Positions 35,850-44,968 of a DNA stretch of 64,000 nucleotides are shown here, piece by piece. The notes beneath the pieces were generated by a model. The model ran no database searches. It was given only the letters and a program-made list of their open reading frames with translations, and was not told the origin of the DNA. Made by a program: the position numbers and the translations under genes. Position 1 is the first letter of the stretch. Each line of letters opens with the position of its first letter. This DNA comes from Candidatus Sulfotelmatobacter sp. (GTDB lineage Bacteria; Acidobacteriota; Terriglobia; Terriglobales; Acidobacteriaceae): assembly GCA_017883385.1 (NCBI GenBank), contig JADGNQ010000006.1, positions 1 through 64,000 on the forward strand, read 5' to 3'.

Positions 35850-37352
35850 ATGCGATTCCGCGGCCCCTTGTTTGTGTTCAGTCTCTTGCTGCTAACGTTC
35901 TTTTTCGCTACCGCCAGCAGCTTCGCCATTCCCGCTTTCTCTCGTCAATACGGAACGTCTTGCACCACCTGTCATGTGGACTACCCGAAACTCAACGACT
36001 TCGGCAAGGCTTTTAAGGACGCCGGCTTCAAGTTTCCCAAGGATGACGAGAGCTTCTTGAAAGTTCCCCCCGTCATGCTTGGTGCACCGGCCCAGAAAGA
36101 GCTTTGGCCGCATACGGTGTTTCCCGGTACCATCCCCGGCCTTCCGCCGATTGGCCTGCGCTATAACCAGTTTTTCCAATACACTCCCGCCAGTGCCAAC
36201 AACTACAACCCGGGTGGAAGCACTGCGGGGCCGAATGTCCCCCGCACGGATTTCGAGTCGGGCCTTTTCAGCATCTTCATGGCCGGGAATTTCGGCAGCG
36301 ACATCGCTTTCTGGGTGGATGACGACCTGAGCGTCTCCGGAGCCAACTCCAACGGTGGTCTCGGTGACGGCTACCTGAAGTTTGTAAACATCGGGCGTGT
36401 TTTCAAATTGCCGACGGACTCCCTTAGCCTGCGCGTGGGACAATTCGAACTCGATTTGCCCTTCTCGCAAGCCCGGTCCATCAATATAAGTCCCTGGGAC
36501 ATCTACACCCAGGCCAACATTGGCTTCTCGGGATCACAAAACGTGAACAACGTGTTTGCGCTCGGAGATGCTGCGCAGGGCTTTGAGATCAGTGGAGGCC
36601 ATCAATACGCCGGTTACCACTATTCGCTGGCGATTGTGAATCAGAACACCAGCGGAACCAGTTCGGGAGCCCCCAATGTTTCGTCGCCGGGCGGTTTCTT
36701 CTCCGACTCCAACTACAAGGACATCTACGGACGATTCTCCTATCGCTTCAACTTGGAGAAGGATTCGGCGAGTCGTCACGAAGTGCAGGCGGCCGGAGCG
36801 ACTGGCCCGCGCGACCACACTTCACTGGCCCTGGGGACGTTCTTTTTCAAGGGACGATCGGTCCAGCGCATCGACGGCGACACCGGCGTGCTCACCGCCC
36901 GCGAGCCGTTCTATCGCTTCGGCGGCGACTTCAGCTTCAACTATCGCACCTTCAACCTGTTCGGCCTGTACATGTATGGGCACGACGACGATCTGCTCTT
37001 GAACTCTGGGGCCACCGGCTTCACCCCCGGTCCAGCAGCCAAATTCAACGGCGGCTTCCTCGAGGCCGACTATCTGGCGCTTCCTTGGGTCATGACCATC
37101 CTGCGCTACGATCGAGTGCAGTCCTCGGCCGATTTCCTGAGCCAGTCCGGCGGTGTTAACTACTTTTCGCCGGTCGGGAGCACGCGCAACCGGGTCACAC
37201 CCGGTGTGCAGTTCCTCATCCACGCCAACATTAAGGCTGCATTCGAATACGCGATTCGTCCACAGCAGGCTCTGGTCTACGACTCGAACGGGAAGGCGTT
37301 GAACGCGTTCCGTACGAATACGGCCACGGGCATGCTGGAGTTCGTGTACTAG
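35850..37352 (+). CDS. Outer-membrane porin with one N-terminal haem-c motif
   Basis: 500 residues. A signal peptide is followed by YGTSCTTCHVDYPKLNDFG, a CxxCH haem-attachment site, and then a long beta-strand-rich region with aromatic-terminated strands, ending in VY. This looks like a barrel with an attached cytochrome. GGAGG precedes the ATG at good spacing. Followed by a cupredoxin gene with a terminator after it. Possibly electron transfer across the outer membrane or oxidation of an external donor; this is speculative. Confidence 0.7.
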   Translation: MRFRGPLFVFSLLLLTFFFATASSFAIPAFSRQYGTSCTTCHVDYPKLNDFGKAFKDAGFKFPKDDESFLKVPPVMLGAPAQKELWPHTVFPGTIPGLPPIGLRYNQFFQYTPASANNYNPGGSTAGPNVPRTDFESGLFSIFMAGNFGSDIAFWVDDDLSVSGANSNGGLGDGYLKFVNIGRVFKLPTDSLSLRVGQFELDLPFSQARSINISPWDIYTQANIGFSGSQNVNNVFALGDAAQGFEISGGHQYAGYHYSLAIVNQNTSGTSSGAPNVSSPGGFFSDSNYKDIYGRFSYRFNLEKDSASRHEVQAAGATGPRDHTSLALGTFFFKGRSVQRIDGDTGVLTAREPFYRFGGDFSFNYRTFNLFGLYMYGHDDDLLLNSGATGFTPGPAAKFNGGFLEADYLALPWVMTILRYDRVQSSADFLSQSGGVNYFSPVGSTRNRVTPGVQFLIHANIKAAFEYAIRPQQALVYDSNGKALNAFRTNTATGMLEFVY

Positions 37353-37398
37353 TCGTCCATCTGGCAGAAGTTATTTACAGAGGAATCAGGAGAGAACA

Positions 37399-37980
37399 AT
37401 GAAACGCACTTGGATCATGGTAGTAGCGGTAGTTGCGATGCTGAGCTTCACCGCCAGCGCCGGCACGATCAGCGGAAAAGTCTCCGGCGTGACCGGCGAG
37501 TCGGTAGTCTACGTCGAAGCAGTTGCCGGAAAAACCTTCCCAGCTCCAACCGAAAAGCCTGTAATCGACCAGAAAGGCCTGATGTTCACGCCACACATCG
37601 TGGCAGTGGAGCAGGGCACCACGGTCGAGTTCCTCAATAGCGACAAAGTTGCCCATAATGTTTTTTGGCCCTCCGTAGGCGGCAACAAGAAATTCAGCAA
37701 GAACCTGGGCACGTGGCCACAGGGCGAGAAGCGCGCCTTCAAGTTCGACAATCCAGGAGCGGTCCCTCTGCTCTGCAACGTTCACCCGGAAATGGGGGGA
37801 TACATCGTGGTCTCGCCCACTCCGTATTTCGCGGTAACCGACAAATCAGGGAACTACAAGATCGAGAATGTTCCCGACGGCAGCTACAGCGTCACCGCCT
37901 GGCACGAGGGCGCCAAGAATTCGTCCAAGCCCGTAACCGTGGCAGGTGAGGGCAAAGCCGATTTCACTCTGACGAAGTAG
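37399..37980 (+). CDS. Exported cupredoxin with carboxypeptidase-regulatory-like tail
   Basis: 193-residue periplasmic protein. The signal peptide ends near TASA. The plastocyanin-like copper ligands are H86 (AHNVF), C126, H129 and M132 (CNVHPEM). The last 50 residues (YFAVTDKSGNYKIENVPDG) resemble a carboxypeptidase-regulatory fold. GGAG lies before the ATG. The neighbouring cytochrome-porin suggests a soluble electron carrier for that system. Confidence 0.8.
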   Translation: MKRTWIMVVAVVAMLSFTASAGTISGKVSGVTGESVVYVEAVAGKTFPAPTEKPVIDQKGLMFTPHIVAVEQGTTVEFLNSDKVAHNVFWPSVGGNKKFSKNLGTWPQGEKRAFKFDNPGAVPLLCNVHPEMGGYIVVSPTPYFAVTDKSGNYKIENVPDGSYSVTAWHEGAKNSSKPVTVAGEGKADFTLTK

Positions 37981-37993
37981 GAGTACAACCAAA

Positions 37994-38036
37994 CGGGGAG
38001 CGGTCGCGCGGTGACTTCGCTCCCCGTGTTTCTTTT
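37994..38036 (+). terminator. Intrinsic terminator after the cupredoxin gene
   Basis: CGGGGAGCG (37994-38002) pairs perfectly with CGCTCCCCG (38018-38026), followed by TGTTTCTTTT. It separates the porin-cupredoxin pair from the Rieske/cytochrome b operon, which therefore may have its own promoter or depend on read-through. Confidence 0.75.
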
Positions 38037-38102
38037 CCCAGACCGACCACCCGCAACAATCCATTTGACGTCAGCCGCTACCCGGATTAAAAGTTGCCTG
38101 CA

Positions 38103-40058
38103 ATGCTGAAGCGATTCAAAAACAAGAAGGTCGACGGGGATTGGCTGCACACGAACTTTCCCTGCATGATGGCCTGCCCGGCCCACACCAACGCCGGACG
38201 CTACGTCGGCCTCATTGCTGAGGGGCGATTCGAAGAGGCCTATCGCCTGGCGCGCGAGCCGAATCCCCTGGCCAGCATTTGCGGACGGGTCTGCGCGCAT
38301 CCTTGTGAGACGGCCTGCCGCCGCGGCGAGATTGACCGGCCCATCTCCATTCGCGCGCTGAAACGTTTTCTGACCGAGCAATACGGCCCCGAATCGAAGC
38401 ATCCCATCAACGTCAATGAAGGGCGTGGGCAGAAGAAACTTCCTTACAAGATCGCGGTGGTGGGCGGCGGTCCAGTGGGACTTTCGGCCGCTCACGATCT
38501 CGCCCTGATGGGCTACCCGGTCACGATTTTCGAAGCCGCTCCGGTCGCCGGCGGAATGCTCTATCTGGGAATTCCCGAATACCGGCTGCCGCGTGGAGTG
38601 GTGGAGGCGCAAGTCCGTGAGATTCTCGAGACGGGCGATATCACTCTCAAGTTGAATCAGGCAGCGGGCCGCGACTTCACCATCGCTGACTTGCGCCGCC
38701 AGGGTTTCGACGCGGTACTCGTTGCCGTGGGGGCTCACCGCAGCCGCGACCTCAGCATTCCCGGCGTAGACCTCGATGGCGTGCACAAGGGGATCGACTT
38801 CCTGCTGAACGTGAATCTCGGCTACAAGTTCACCATCGGCAAGAAAGTAATCGTGATCGGCGGCGGAAACGTCGCCATGGATGTGGCCCGCTCCGCGGCC
38901 CGCGAAGTGGTCAAGCAGCACGCCGGCGGCGTCGAGGACGCCGAACCTTCCGCCGAAAACGTCTCCGCGGTCGCCGCCAAAGAGATGGTCGACATCTCGC
39001 TCTCGGCTCTGCGCATGGGCGCGCGCGAAGTGAACCTCGTTTGCCTGGAGCGCCGCGAAGAAATGCCCGCCGCGCTGGAAGAAATCATCGAAGCTGAGGA
39101 AGAAGGAATCACGATGTTCCCCGGCCAGGGGCCCAAACGCATTCTGGGCAAGGACGGCAAGGTTACCGCTCTCGAAACTCTCAAGACGAAGTGGGTCTTC
39201 GACCAGAACAAGCGATTTAATCCTGCTTTTTTCGAGAACAGCGAAACTCAGATCGAGTGCGACACGATCATCATGGCGATCGGACAGGCGCCGCGCCTGG
39301 ACTTCCTGACCCCCGACGACAAAGTCGAACTGTCCCCGCGCGGCCTGATTGCGGTGAATCCGCAGACGCTAATGACGTCGGCTGTTGGTATCTTCGCTGG
39401 TGGCGACTGCGTGTTCGGACCGCGCCTGATTATTGATAGCGTCGGCGACGGCAAGCGCGCGGCGGTGGGCATCGATGAATTCCTTCGCGGCGGAAAACAC
39501 CCTGAGCCGATCATCGAGGTCGAACTGCTCAAGCGGCACTCCATGCCGCTCGACTATCTCGACATTAACCGCCAGCCGGTGCCCATGCTTCCCCTCGAAC
39601 GCCGCACTGGAGTCACCGAAGTCGAGGTTGGCTACGATGCTCCAGCAGCCATGGCCGAAGCACAGCGTTGCCTGCACTGCTGGGTCAACACGATTTTCGA
39701 AGGCGTGCCCGAAGACGGAAGCATGTGCATCCTGTGTGGCGGGTGCGTGGATGTTTGCCCGGAGAAATGTCTGGAGCTGGTTTCGCTCGACCGCATCGCA
39801 TTCGAGCCTGAAACCGTGCAACACATCCGCGACAACCAGGAATTGTTCGGTGTGGAGTTAGACGAAGTGGCCGCCGACGAGTTGGGTGTCGTCACCGGAG
39901 CGGCGATGTTGAAGGACGAGACTCGGTGCATCCGCTGCGGGCTGTGCGCGATGCGCTGTCCCGTGGGCACCATCACGATGGAGTCGTACAACCTGATTCC
40001 CGCGGAGCCGACCGGCTTGATCTCAATAGCCTCAATCGGCGCGGGATTGCAGAAATAG
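38103..40058 (+). CDS. GltD-like Fe-S flavoprotein with C-terminal 2[4Fe-4S] ferredoxin domain
   Basis: 651-residue oxidoreductase. The N-terminal Fe-S region has CMMACPAHTNAGRY and CGRVCAHPCETACRR, as in GltD. The FAD motif is VVGGGPVGLSAAHDL, and the NAD(P) motif VIVIGGGNVAMDVARS. Beyond the GltD length it carries two ferredoxin motifs, CILCGGCVDVCPEKC and CIRCGLCAMRCPVG. It precedes the Rieske and cytochrome b genes, so it is probably the electron-input module linking NAD(P)H or ferredoxin to the quinone/cytochrome complex. ATG 38103 is chosen over TTG 38094. Not a glutamate synthase subunit; the real gltD is at 23776. Confidence 0.82.
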   Translation: MLKRFKNKKVDGDWLHTNFPCMMACPAHTNAGRYVGLIAEGRFEEAYRLAREPNPLASICGRVCAHPCETACRRGEIDRPISIRALKRFLTEQYGPESKHPINVNEGRGQKKLPYKIAVVGGGPVGLSAAHDLALMGYPVTIFEAAPVAGGMLYLGIPEYRLPRGVVEAQVREILETGDITLKLNQAAGRDFTIADLRRQGFDAVLVAVGAHRSRDLSIPGVDLDGVHKGIDFLLNVNLGYKFTIGKKVIVIGGGNVAMDVARSAAREVVKQHAGGVEDAEPSAENVSAVAAKEMVDISLSALRMGAREVNLVCLERREEMPAALEEIIEAEEEGITMFPGQGPKRILGKDGKVTALETLKTKWVFDQNKRFNPAFFENSETQIECDTIIMAIGQAPRLDFLTPDDKVELSPRGLIAVNPQTLMTSAVGIFAGGDCVFGPRLIIDSVGDGKRAAVGIDEFLRGGKHPEPIIEVELLKRHSMPLDYLDINRQPVPMLPLERRTGVTEVEVGYDAPAAMAEAQRCLHCWVNTIFEGVPEDGSMCILCGGCVDVCPEKCLELVSLDRIAFEPETVQHIRDNQELFGVELDEVAADELGVVTGAAMLKDETRCIRCGLCAMRCPVGTITMESYNLIPAEPTGLISIASIGAGLQK

Positions 40059-40071
40059 GCACGAGACAACG

Positions 40072-40557
40072 ATGGCAGACGAAATTAAGAAGAACGATGA
40101 TGTCAATCGCCGCCAATTTTTCGTGAAGCTGGGGCTCGGTTCCTTGAGCATCGCCGCTGCTGGCACCGCGGCTTTCGCATATCAGTATCTCGATCCGAAT
40201 GTGCTCTATGAGCCGTCGCCGGTGGTCAACGCCGGCAAGCCGGACCGCTATCCCCTCGACTCCGTCACGCTCGACGTGAATTCGGGCATCTACATCATCC
40301 ACTCGCAAGAGGGATATTTCTCGATAAGTGCAGTCTGCACCCATCTCGGCTGCCTGACTGCGTGGAAGCCGGAACTGGGAATTATTGCGTGTCCCTGCCA
40401 CGGCAGCAAGTTCGAGCAGAACGGCAAGAAGATCGAGGGTCCCGCGCCCAAGCCCTTGCCGTGGAAGCGCATTTCGCTCAACGAGGATGGCGATCTTCTG
40501 GTGGATCGCTCTACCGACGTGCCGCCGCTGGCGCGGGATTCCTTTGTGAGGGTCTGA
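40072..40557 (+). CDS. Rieske iron-sulfur protein
   Basis: 161-residue membrane-anchored [2Fe-2S] protein of a bc/b6f-type complex. The Tat-type N-terminus is RRQFFVKLGLGSLSIAAAG. Cluster boxes are CTHLGC (ligands C89 and H91) and CPCHGS (C107 and H110), with C94 and C109 placed for the disulfide. It comes directly before cytochrome b; the electron path is quinol to Rieske to c-type haem. Confidence 0.94.
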   Translation: MADEIKKNDDVNRRQFFVKLGLGSLSIAAAGTAAFAYQYLDPNVLYEPSPVVNAGKPDRYPLDSVTLDVNSGIYIIHSQEGYFSISAVCTHLGCLTAWKPELGIIACPCHGSKFEQNGKKIEGPAPKPLPWKRISLNEDGDLLVDRSTDVPPLARDSFVRV

Positions 40558-40574
40558 CTTAAGAGAGAACCTGC

Positions 40575-41387
40575 ATGGCGAAAACCGGCATGACGAAAAC
40601 AATGAACCAATATTTCGACGATTTGCGTGGCACGCGGGTGTGGCGCTCCATCTTCCGCAGCGGCACCGGCTCCAGCACCTTGAAGCGCGCGCTCGCGATT
40701 CAGCAGAACGTGTTCCTGCACCTGTTCTCGACCAAGGTGCGCACGCGCATGCTGAGTCTCAGCGCGACGTGGTACCTGGGCACGCTGACGCTGGGCACGT
40801 TCCTGATTCTGATCGCGACCGGCATTCCGCTGATGTTCTACTATCACCCGTCGGCACCGCAGGCATACGCTGACACGAAGGACCTGCAGTTCGTCGTTTC
40901 GTCCGGATTGTTTCTTCGCAACCTGCATCGTTGGTCCGCACACGCCATGGTGTTTCTGGTTTTTGCGCACATGTTCAAGGTGTTCTATCGTGGCGCCTAC
41001 CGCACACCTCGCGAATTCAACTGGGTGATCGGCGTCATTCTTCTTCTGATGACGCTCTTGCTCAGCTACACCGGCTATCTACTGCCCTGGGATCAGCTGG
41101 CTTATTGGGCCATCACGGTGGGGTCAAACATCGCATCCGCCGTCCCGGTCGTCGGCGAAAAGATTCACTTCCTGCTCCTGGGTGGTAACGCGGTCAACGC
41201 CAATGCGCTGCTGCGTTTCTACGTGCTGCACTGCATGATTCTTCCTCTGACCGCGATGTTCTTCGTCGCCATCCACTTCTGGCGGATCCGCAAGGATGGC
41301 GGCCTGTACTCCCATGCCAGCGAGCCCGCGACACAGCGGGCCAATGCCAATCCTGGCGTCGTCGCGAACGCGAAGGAGGCGCAATAG
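40575..41387 (+). CDS. Cytochrome b (b6-like N-terminal half)
   Basis: 270-residue membrane protein with about four spans. Haem-b histidines lie in [20 protein letters not shown] and in [21 protein letters not shown]. The GYLLPWDQ motif is typical of cytochrome b/b6. It is split from the C-terminal half, as in b6f-type complexes. It is 17 bases after the Rieske gene. Confidence 0.93.
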   Translation: MAKTGMTKTMNQYFDDLRGTRVWRSIFRSGTGSSTLKRALAIQQNVFLHLFSTKVRTRMLSLSATWYLGTLTLGTFLILIATGIPLMFYYHPSAPQAYADTKDLQFVVSSGLFLRNLHRWSAHAMVFLVFAHMFKVFYRGAYRTPREFNWVIGVILLLMTLLLSYTGYLLPWDQLAYWAITVGSNIASAVPVVGEKIHFLLLGGNAVNANALLRFYVLHCMILPLTAMFFVAIHFWRIRKDGGLYSHASEPATQRANANPGVVANAKEAQ

Positions 41388-41389
41388 CC

Positions 41390-42094
41390 ATGGCTGACTC
41401 CAAAGACTTCACCGCCGGCGTCGACTCGAACGCGAAGAAGTCTCCGCGCCGCATCGTCTTCATTACTCGCCGTACGTCAGCCCAAGTGAAGGCGGAGACG
41501 GAAGACCAAACTCAGACCTTTCCCGAGGTGCTGTTCCGGGCGGCAGTCGCAGTGATGACGCTTGCGGTCGTACTGGTGTGGATATCGCTGATGTTCAACG
41601 CTCCACTCGAGGGCTTGGCCGATCCGTCGCACACTCCGAATCCCGCCAAGGCTCCCTGGTACTTCCTCGGACTGCAGGAGATGCTGCACTACTTCCCGCC
41701 GGTGGTGGCGGGCGTGATGGTGCCGGGACTGGTGGTGATGGCGCTTATCGTCATTCCGTACTTCAAGGTCAACATTGAAGCCGAGGGACTCTTCCTGAAA
41801 GATCGCCAGAAGCGGCTGCGCATCTTCTATGTCGTTGCCACCGCCCTATCGGTGTTTTTGCTTCTGTTCAAGGTCTACGCGGCGCTGGTGCCGACGCTGA
41901 TCATGGCCGCGGTGATGCTCGTGGCGGCGCAAAGCTCTCCGCAGTCGCCGTCGGCCTTCCGCCGTTATCTGGCCGCAAGGCCGCTTTCTTACTGGGTCAT
42001 GACCTGGTTCTTATTCGAACTGGTGGTGCTTACCGCCATCGGCACATTTTTCCGCGGGCCAGGCTGGTCCTGGGTTCTACCGTGGCAGGGTTGA
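41390..42094 (+). CDS. Cytochrome b C-terminal half (subunit IV-like)
   Basis: 234 residues with three or more hydrophobic spans. The quinol-site region reads ADPSHTPNPAKAPWYFLGLQEML, where APWYF replaces the usual PEWYF. Two bases separate it from the cytochrome b stop. The N-terminus is a charged cytoplasmic extension. Completes the split cytochrome b; the Glu-to-Pro/Ala change in the PEWY motif may affect quinol chemistry or potential. Confidence 0.88.
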   Translation: MADSKDFTAGVDSNAKKSPRRIVFITRRTSAQVKAETEDQTQTFPEVLFRAAVAVMTLAVVLVWISLMFNAPLEGLADPSHTPNPAKAPWYFLGLQEMLHYFPPVVAGVMVPGLVVMALIVIPYFKVNIEAEGLFLKDRQKRLRIFYVVATALSVFLLLFKVYAALVPTLIMAAVMLVAAQSSPQSPSAFRRYLAARPLSYWVMTWFLFELVVLTAIGTFFRGPGWSWVLPWQG

Positions 42095-42134
42095 TAAGGA
42101 TGTTCATAAAGACACTTATAGGGATGCGGCGCTC

Positions 42135-44180
42135 ATGAACGATAAACTTACGTCGCTCTGGCAGAGATTGTTCGGGGACAGCGTTCGCGCGTTCGGCGTG
42201 GTCAGCCTCATCTTCCTGGCTTCACTGGCCATTGCTCCCGCCAAGAATTTCTTCAGCGAGTGGCGGCACTACCAGCACGGCTATCTCAAGATGGTTCGCA
42301 ACCGCAGCGACGCCAACACGCTGCAGCGCCATTTCCAGGGCGGCATCCAGCAGGTCTGGTTGCCCGAACTCGGCGTGGTGGATCGCTGTACCAGTTGCCA
42401 CGTCGGCCTGAAGGAAGCCAGCCTCACCGATGTGCCCACTCAGCCGTTCCGCACGCACCCTGCTATTCCCCATAAGATCGAGCAATTCGGATGCACAGTC
42501 TGCCATCGCGGACAGGGCGCGGCCACTACCCTCACGGAGGCCCACAACAGCACGCTGGCGTGGGAGCAGCCGATTCTGCCGGCCAAGTACATCGAGTCGG
42601 CTTGTGGACAGTGCCATCGCGGGTCGCTGCCCGGAACGCCGCAACTCAATCAGGGACGCAATCTGCTTTCCCGCGACGGCTGCGTGCATTGCCACACGGT
42701 GAAGTTGCCCGACGGCACCATCATGAAGGCGACCGACGATCCTCCGTCGCTCTCGCACATTGCCGACAAGACTTCACGCGAGTGGGTTTATGCGTGGTTG
42801 AAGGATCCACAAGCCTACGCCTCCACGTCGACCATGCCGAACTTCAAGCTGAGCGACGACGACGCACGCGACATGTCCGCCTTTCTCATCGCCAACAGCA
42901 CGCCTCTGGCGGGAGACACGGCCACGCTTACTGCGAAGGCATCGTCCGATCCCGCTGCGGGAGCAAGCCTCTACGGAGAGTCTTTCTGCGCCTCGTGCCA
43001 CGCTGTGCAGAACGCCGCGGGAAATATGGTGGGCGGCGACGTTGGCCCCGAACTCACCCGCGTCGGCAGCAAGGTCAAGCCGGAGTGGTTGCAGGCCTGG
43101 CTTCGAAATCCGCGCACCTACGATCCGGGCACGGCAATGCCGCACTACCGCCTCAACGATGGGCAGGTCGCGACGCTCTCCGGATTCCTTCTGGCCAAAG
43201 CCGACTCGGATCTGCTGGCCAACGTGCATCTCGAGGCCGCAACGCCTGAGCAGATTACGCACGGCAAGCGCCTGGTTTCCGACTACGGCTGCGCCTCCTG
43301 CCACGAAATCGCGGGCATCAAGAAGCCGGAGAACTTCGCCCCCGAACTTAGCCGCATCGGCAGCAAGCCCGTTACGCAACTCGTATTTCTGCCGGGCATG
43401 CAGCACACGCTGCCCGACTACATCGCCACCAAGATCAAGCAGCCGCGTTCCTTCGGACAGGGCTTGAAGATGCCGCAGTACACCTTCACGCCGGCGCAGA
43501 TCGATTCGCTTACCACCGCGCTGCTGGCATTGAACGACCGCTCCAACACGCTGCCGGCTTCGCTGGCAGTGGGCGCGACGCCGGAGTCGGACTATCAACC
43601 AGCCGGCAAAGCCGGAAAGCTGATGACTGACCTCGCTTGCTTCAGTTGCCATCGCATCAACGGACATGGCGGAGACATGGCGCCCGACCTCACCTGGGAA
43701 GGCAGCTCCGTACAACGCGAGTGGCTGGTGCAGTTCTTTAAGAATCCGGGCACGCTCCGTCCCTCGCTGATTCGCCGCATGCCGCGCTTCAACTTGACCG
43801 ATGGCGAGGTCAACGAACTCACCGACTACATCATGACCGTTTACCAGAATCCCGTGATTGACCGCGAGTCCATGCCGCTCAGCGGCTATTCGCAAGGCCA
43901 GGTCGAACTCGGCAAGCAGCTTTTCTATGGCAAGTACTCCTGCCAGGGATGCCACATTGTCGATACGAAGACGGATAAAGGCTACATTGGTCCTACTCTG
44001 ACGCATGTCGGTTCACGTCTGAGCGGCGCCTGGGTCTACCAATGGATGAAGAATCCGCAGGCCCTGCGTCCTGGCACGGCGGAACCGAATCGCGCCATGA
44101 GCGACGAAGACGCACGCGCACTCACCGCGTTCCTGATTTCGCAGAAAGGCGCAGCCGCAAAGGAGGTCGCAAAGAAATGA
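42135..44180 (+). CDS. Membrane-anchored octahaem cytochrome c
   Basis: 681 residues. A membrane anchor (about 20-40) is followed by eight CxxCH motifs: CTSCH, CTVCH, CGQCH, CVHCH, CASCH, CASCH, CFSCH and CQGCH. The first three sit close together; the last five lead class-I-like cytochrome domains, each with a later methionine in an MP context. It takes the place of cytochrome c1/f in the complex and may pass electrons on to other carriers. Its stop overlaps the next start (ATGA). Confidence 0.9.
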   Translation: MNDKLTSLWQRLFGDSVRAFGVVSLIFLASLAIAPAKNFFSEWRHYQHGYLKMVRNRSDANTLQRHFQGGIQQVWLPELGVVDRCTSCHVGLKEASLTDVPTQPFRTHPAIPHKIEQFGCTVCHRGQGAATTLTEAHNSTLAWEQPILPAKYIESACGQCHRGSLPGTPQLNQGRNLLSRDGCVHCHTVKLPDGTIMKATDDPPSLSHIADKTSREWVYAWLKDPQAYASTSTMPNFKLSDDDARDMSAFLIANSTPLAGDTATLTAKASSDPAAGASLYGESFCASCHAVQNAAGNMVGGDVGPELTRVGSKVKPEWLQAWLRNPRTYDPGTAMPHYRLNDGQVATLSGFLLAKADSDLLANVHLEAATPEQITHGKRLVSDYGCASCHEIAGIKKPENFAPELSRIGSKPVTQLVFLPGMQHTLPDYIATKIKQPRSFGQGLKMPQYTFTPAQIDSLTTALLALNDRSNTLPASLAVGATPESDYQPAGKAGKLMTDLACFSCHRINGHGGDMAPDLTWEGSSVQREWLVQFFKNPGTLRPSLIRRMPRFNLTDGEVNELTDYIMTVYQNPVIDRESMPLSGYSQGQVELGKQLFYGKYSCQGCHIVDTKTDKGYIGPTLTHVGSRLSGAWVYQWMKNPQALRPGTAEPNRAMSDEDARALTAFLISQKGAAAKEVAKK

Positions 44181-44968
44181 CCCGCTACTCCCTGACTCAT
44201 GTGGGGACGGCCGCCCTCGGCTGTCTTGCTGAGCGAACCTCAGCAATTGCGCTGGCTGTCGCCGTGCTCGCTACACTCTTGGCCACATCTTGTTCGCGCA
44301 AGCCGGAGTCCGCACCGCTACCGAAGCCGACGGCATTCGGTGCGGCCATCATTGAATCCAGCGGCGGAAAACAAACCGCCCAGACCGGCAGCTTGTTGCC
44401 TCAGCCGGTCGTCGTGCAGGTAAACGACGAGCAGGGAACTGCCGTGACTGGAGCACTTGTAGAGTTTGCTGCCGCTCCCGGAGTCACATTCGATCCCACA
44501 AACGGCCTAACCGATTCCAGCGGCCAGGTGACCACCAACATTTCGCTCGGTGGCATGGCGGGCCGTTACCAACTCACAGCGTCCACGCTCGACAAGTCGC
44601 ACAAGAACGTGGAACTCAAGATCGAAGAGATCGCGCTCGGCTACCAGCAAACGCTCGGACGCCATCTCAACGATCAATACTGCGAGCGCTGCCACAATCC
44701 CGAGTCCACTGTGCAACGCGTCTCGAACTTCGACAACCTCGATGTGAAGCCGCACCCCTTTACCGAGGGCGATACGCTAAACAAAATCAGTGACGCCGAT
44801 CTCACCGCCATCATCTCTCACGGTGGTCCGGCTCTCAATAAATCGGCGCTCATGCCGGCATGGGGAAACACGCTCAGCAAGTCGGACATCCAAGCCTTGA
44901 TATCCTATATTCGTGCGATTTCTGATCCGCCGTCTCGCAGTGCCGGGCCTGTCTATGCGAAGAATTAG
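44177..44968 (+). CDS. Cytochrome c lipoprotein with Ig-like domain
   Basis: 263 residues. A lipobox LLATSC gives a lipid-anchored Cys. A beta-rich Ig-like domain (PVVVQVNDEQGTAVTGALVEF) spans about 65-145, followed by a single-haem cytochrome domain with CERCH and a candidate Met ligand in LMPAWGN. AAAGGAGGT precedes ATG 44177; a longer frame from 44042 is rejected. Probably an accessory electron carrier of the Rieske/cytochrome complex. Confidence 0.82.
   Translation: MTRYSLTHVGTAALGCLAERTSAIALAVAVLATLLATSCSRKPESAPLPKPTAFGAAIIESSGGKQTAQTGSLLPQPVVVQVNDEQGTAVTGALVEFAAAPGVTFDPTNGLTDSSGQVTTNISLGGMAGRYQLTASTLDKSHKNVELKIEEIALGYQQTLGRHLNDQYCERCHNPESTVQRVSNFDNLDVKPHPFTEGDTLNKISDADLTAIISHGGPALNKSALMPAWGNTLSKSDIQALISYIRAISDPPSRSAGPVYAKN

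Noticed and set aside
35480-35929. Minus-strand frame of 149 codons
   Set aside because: Overlaps the CRP site and the start of the cytochrome-porin gene; no ribosome site or domain.
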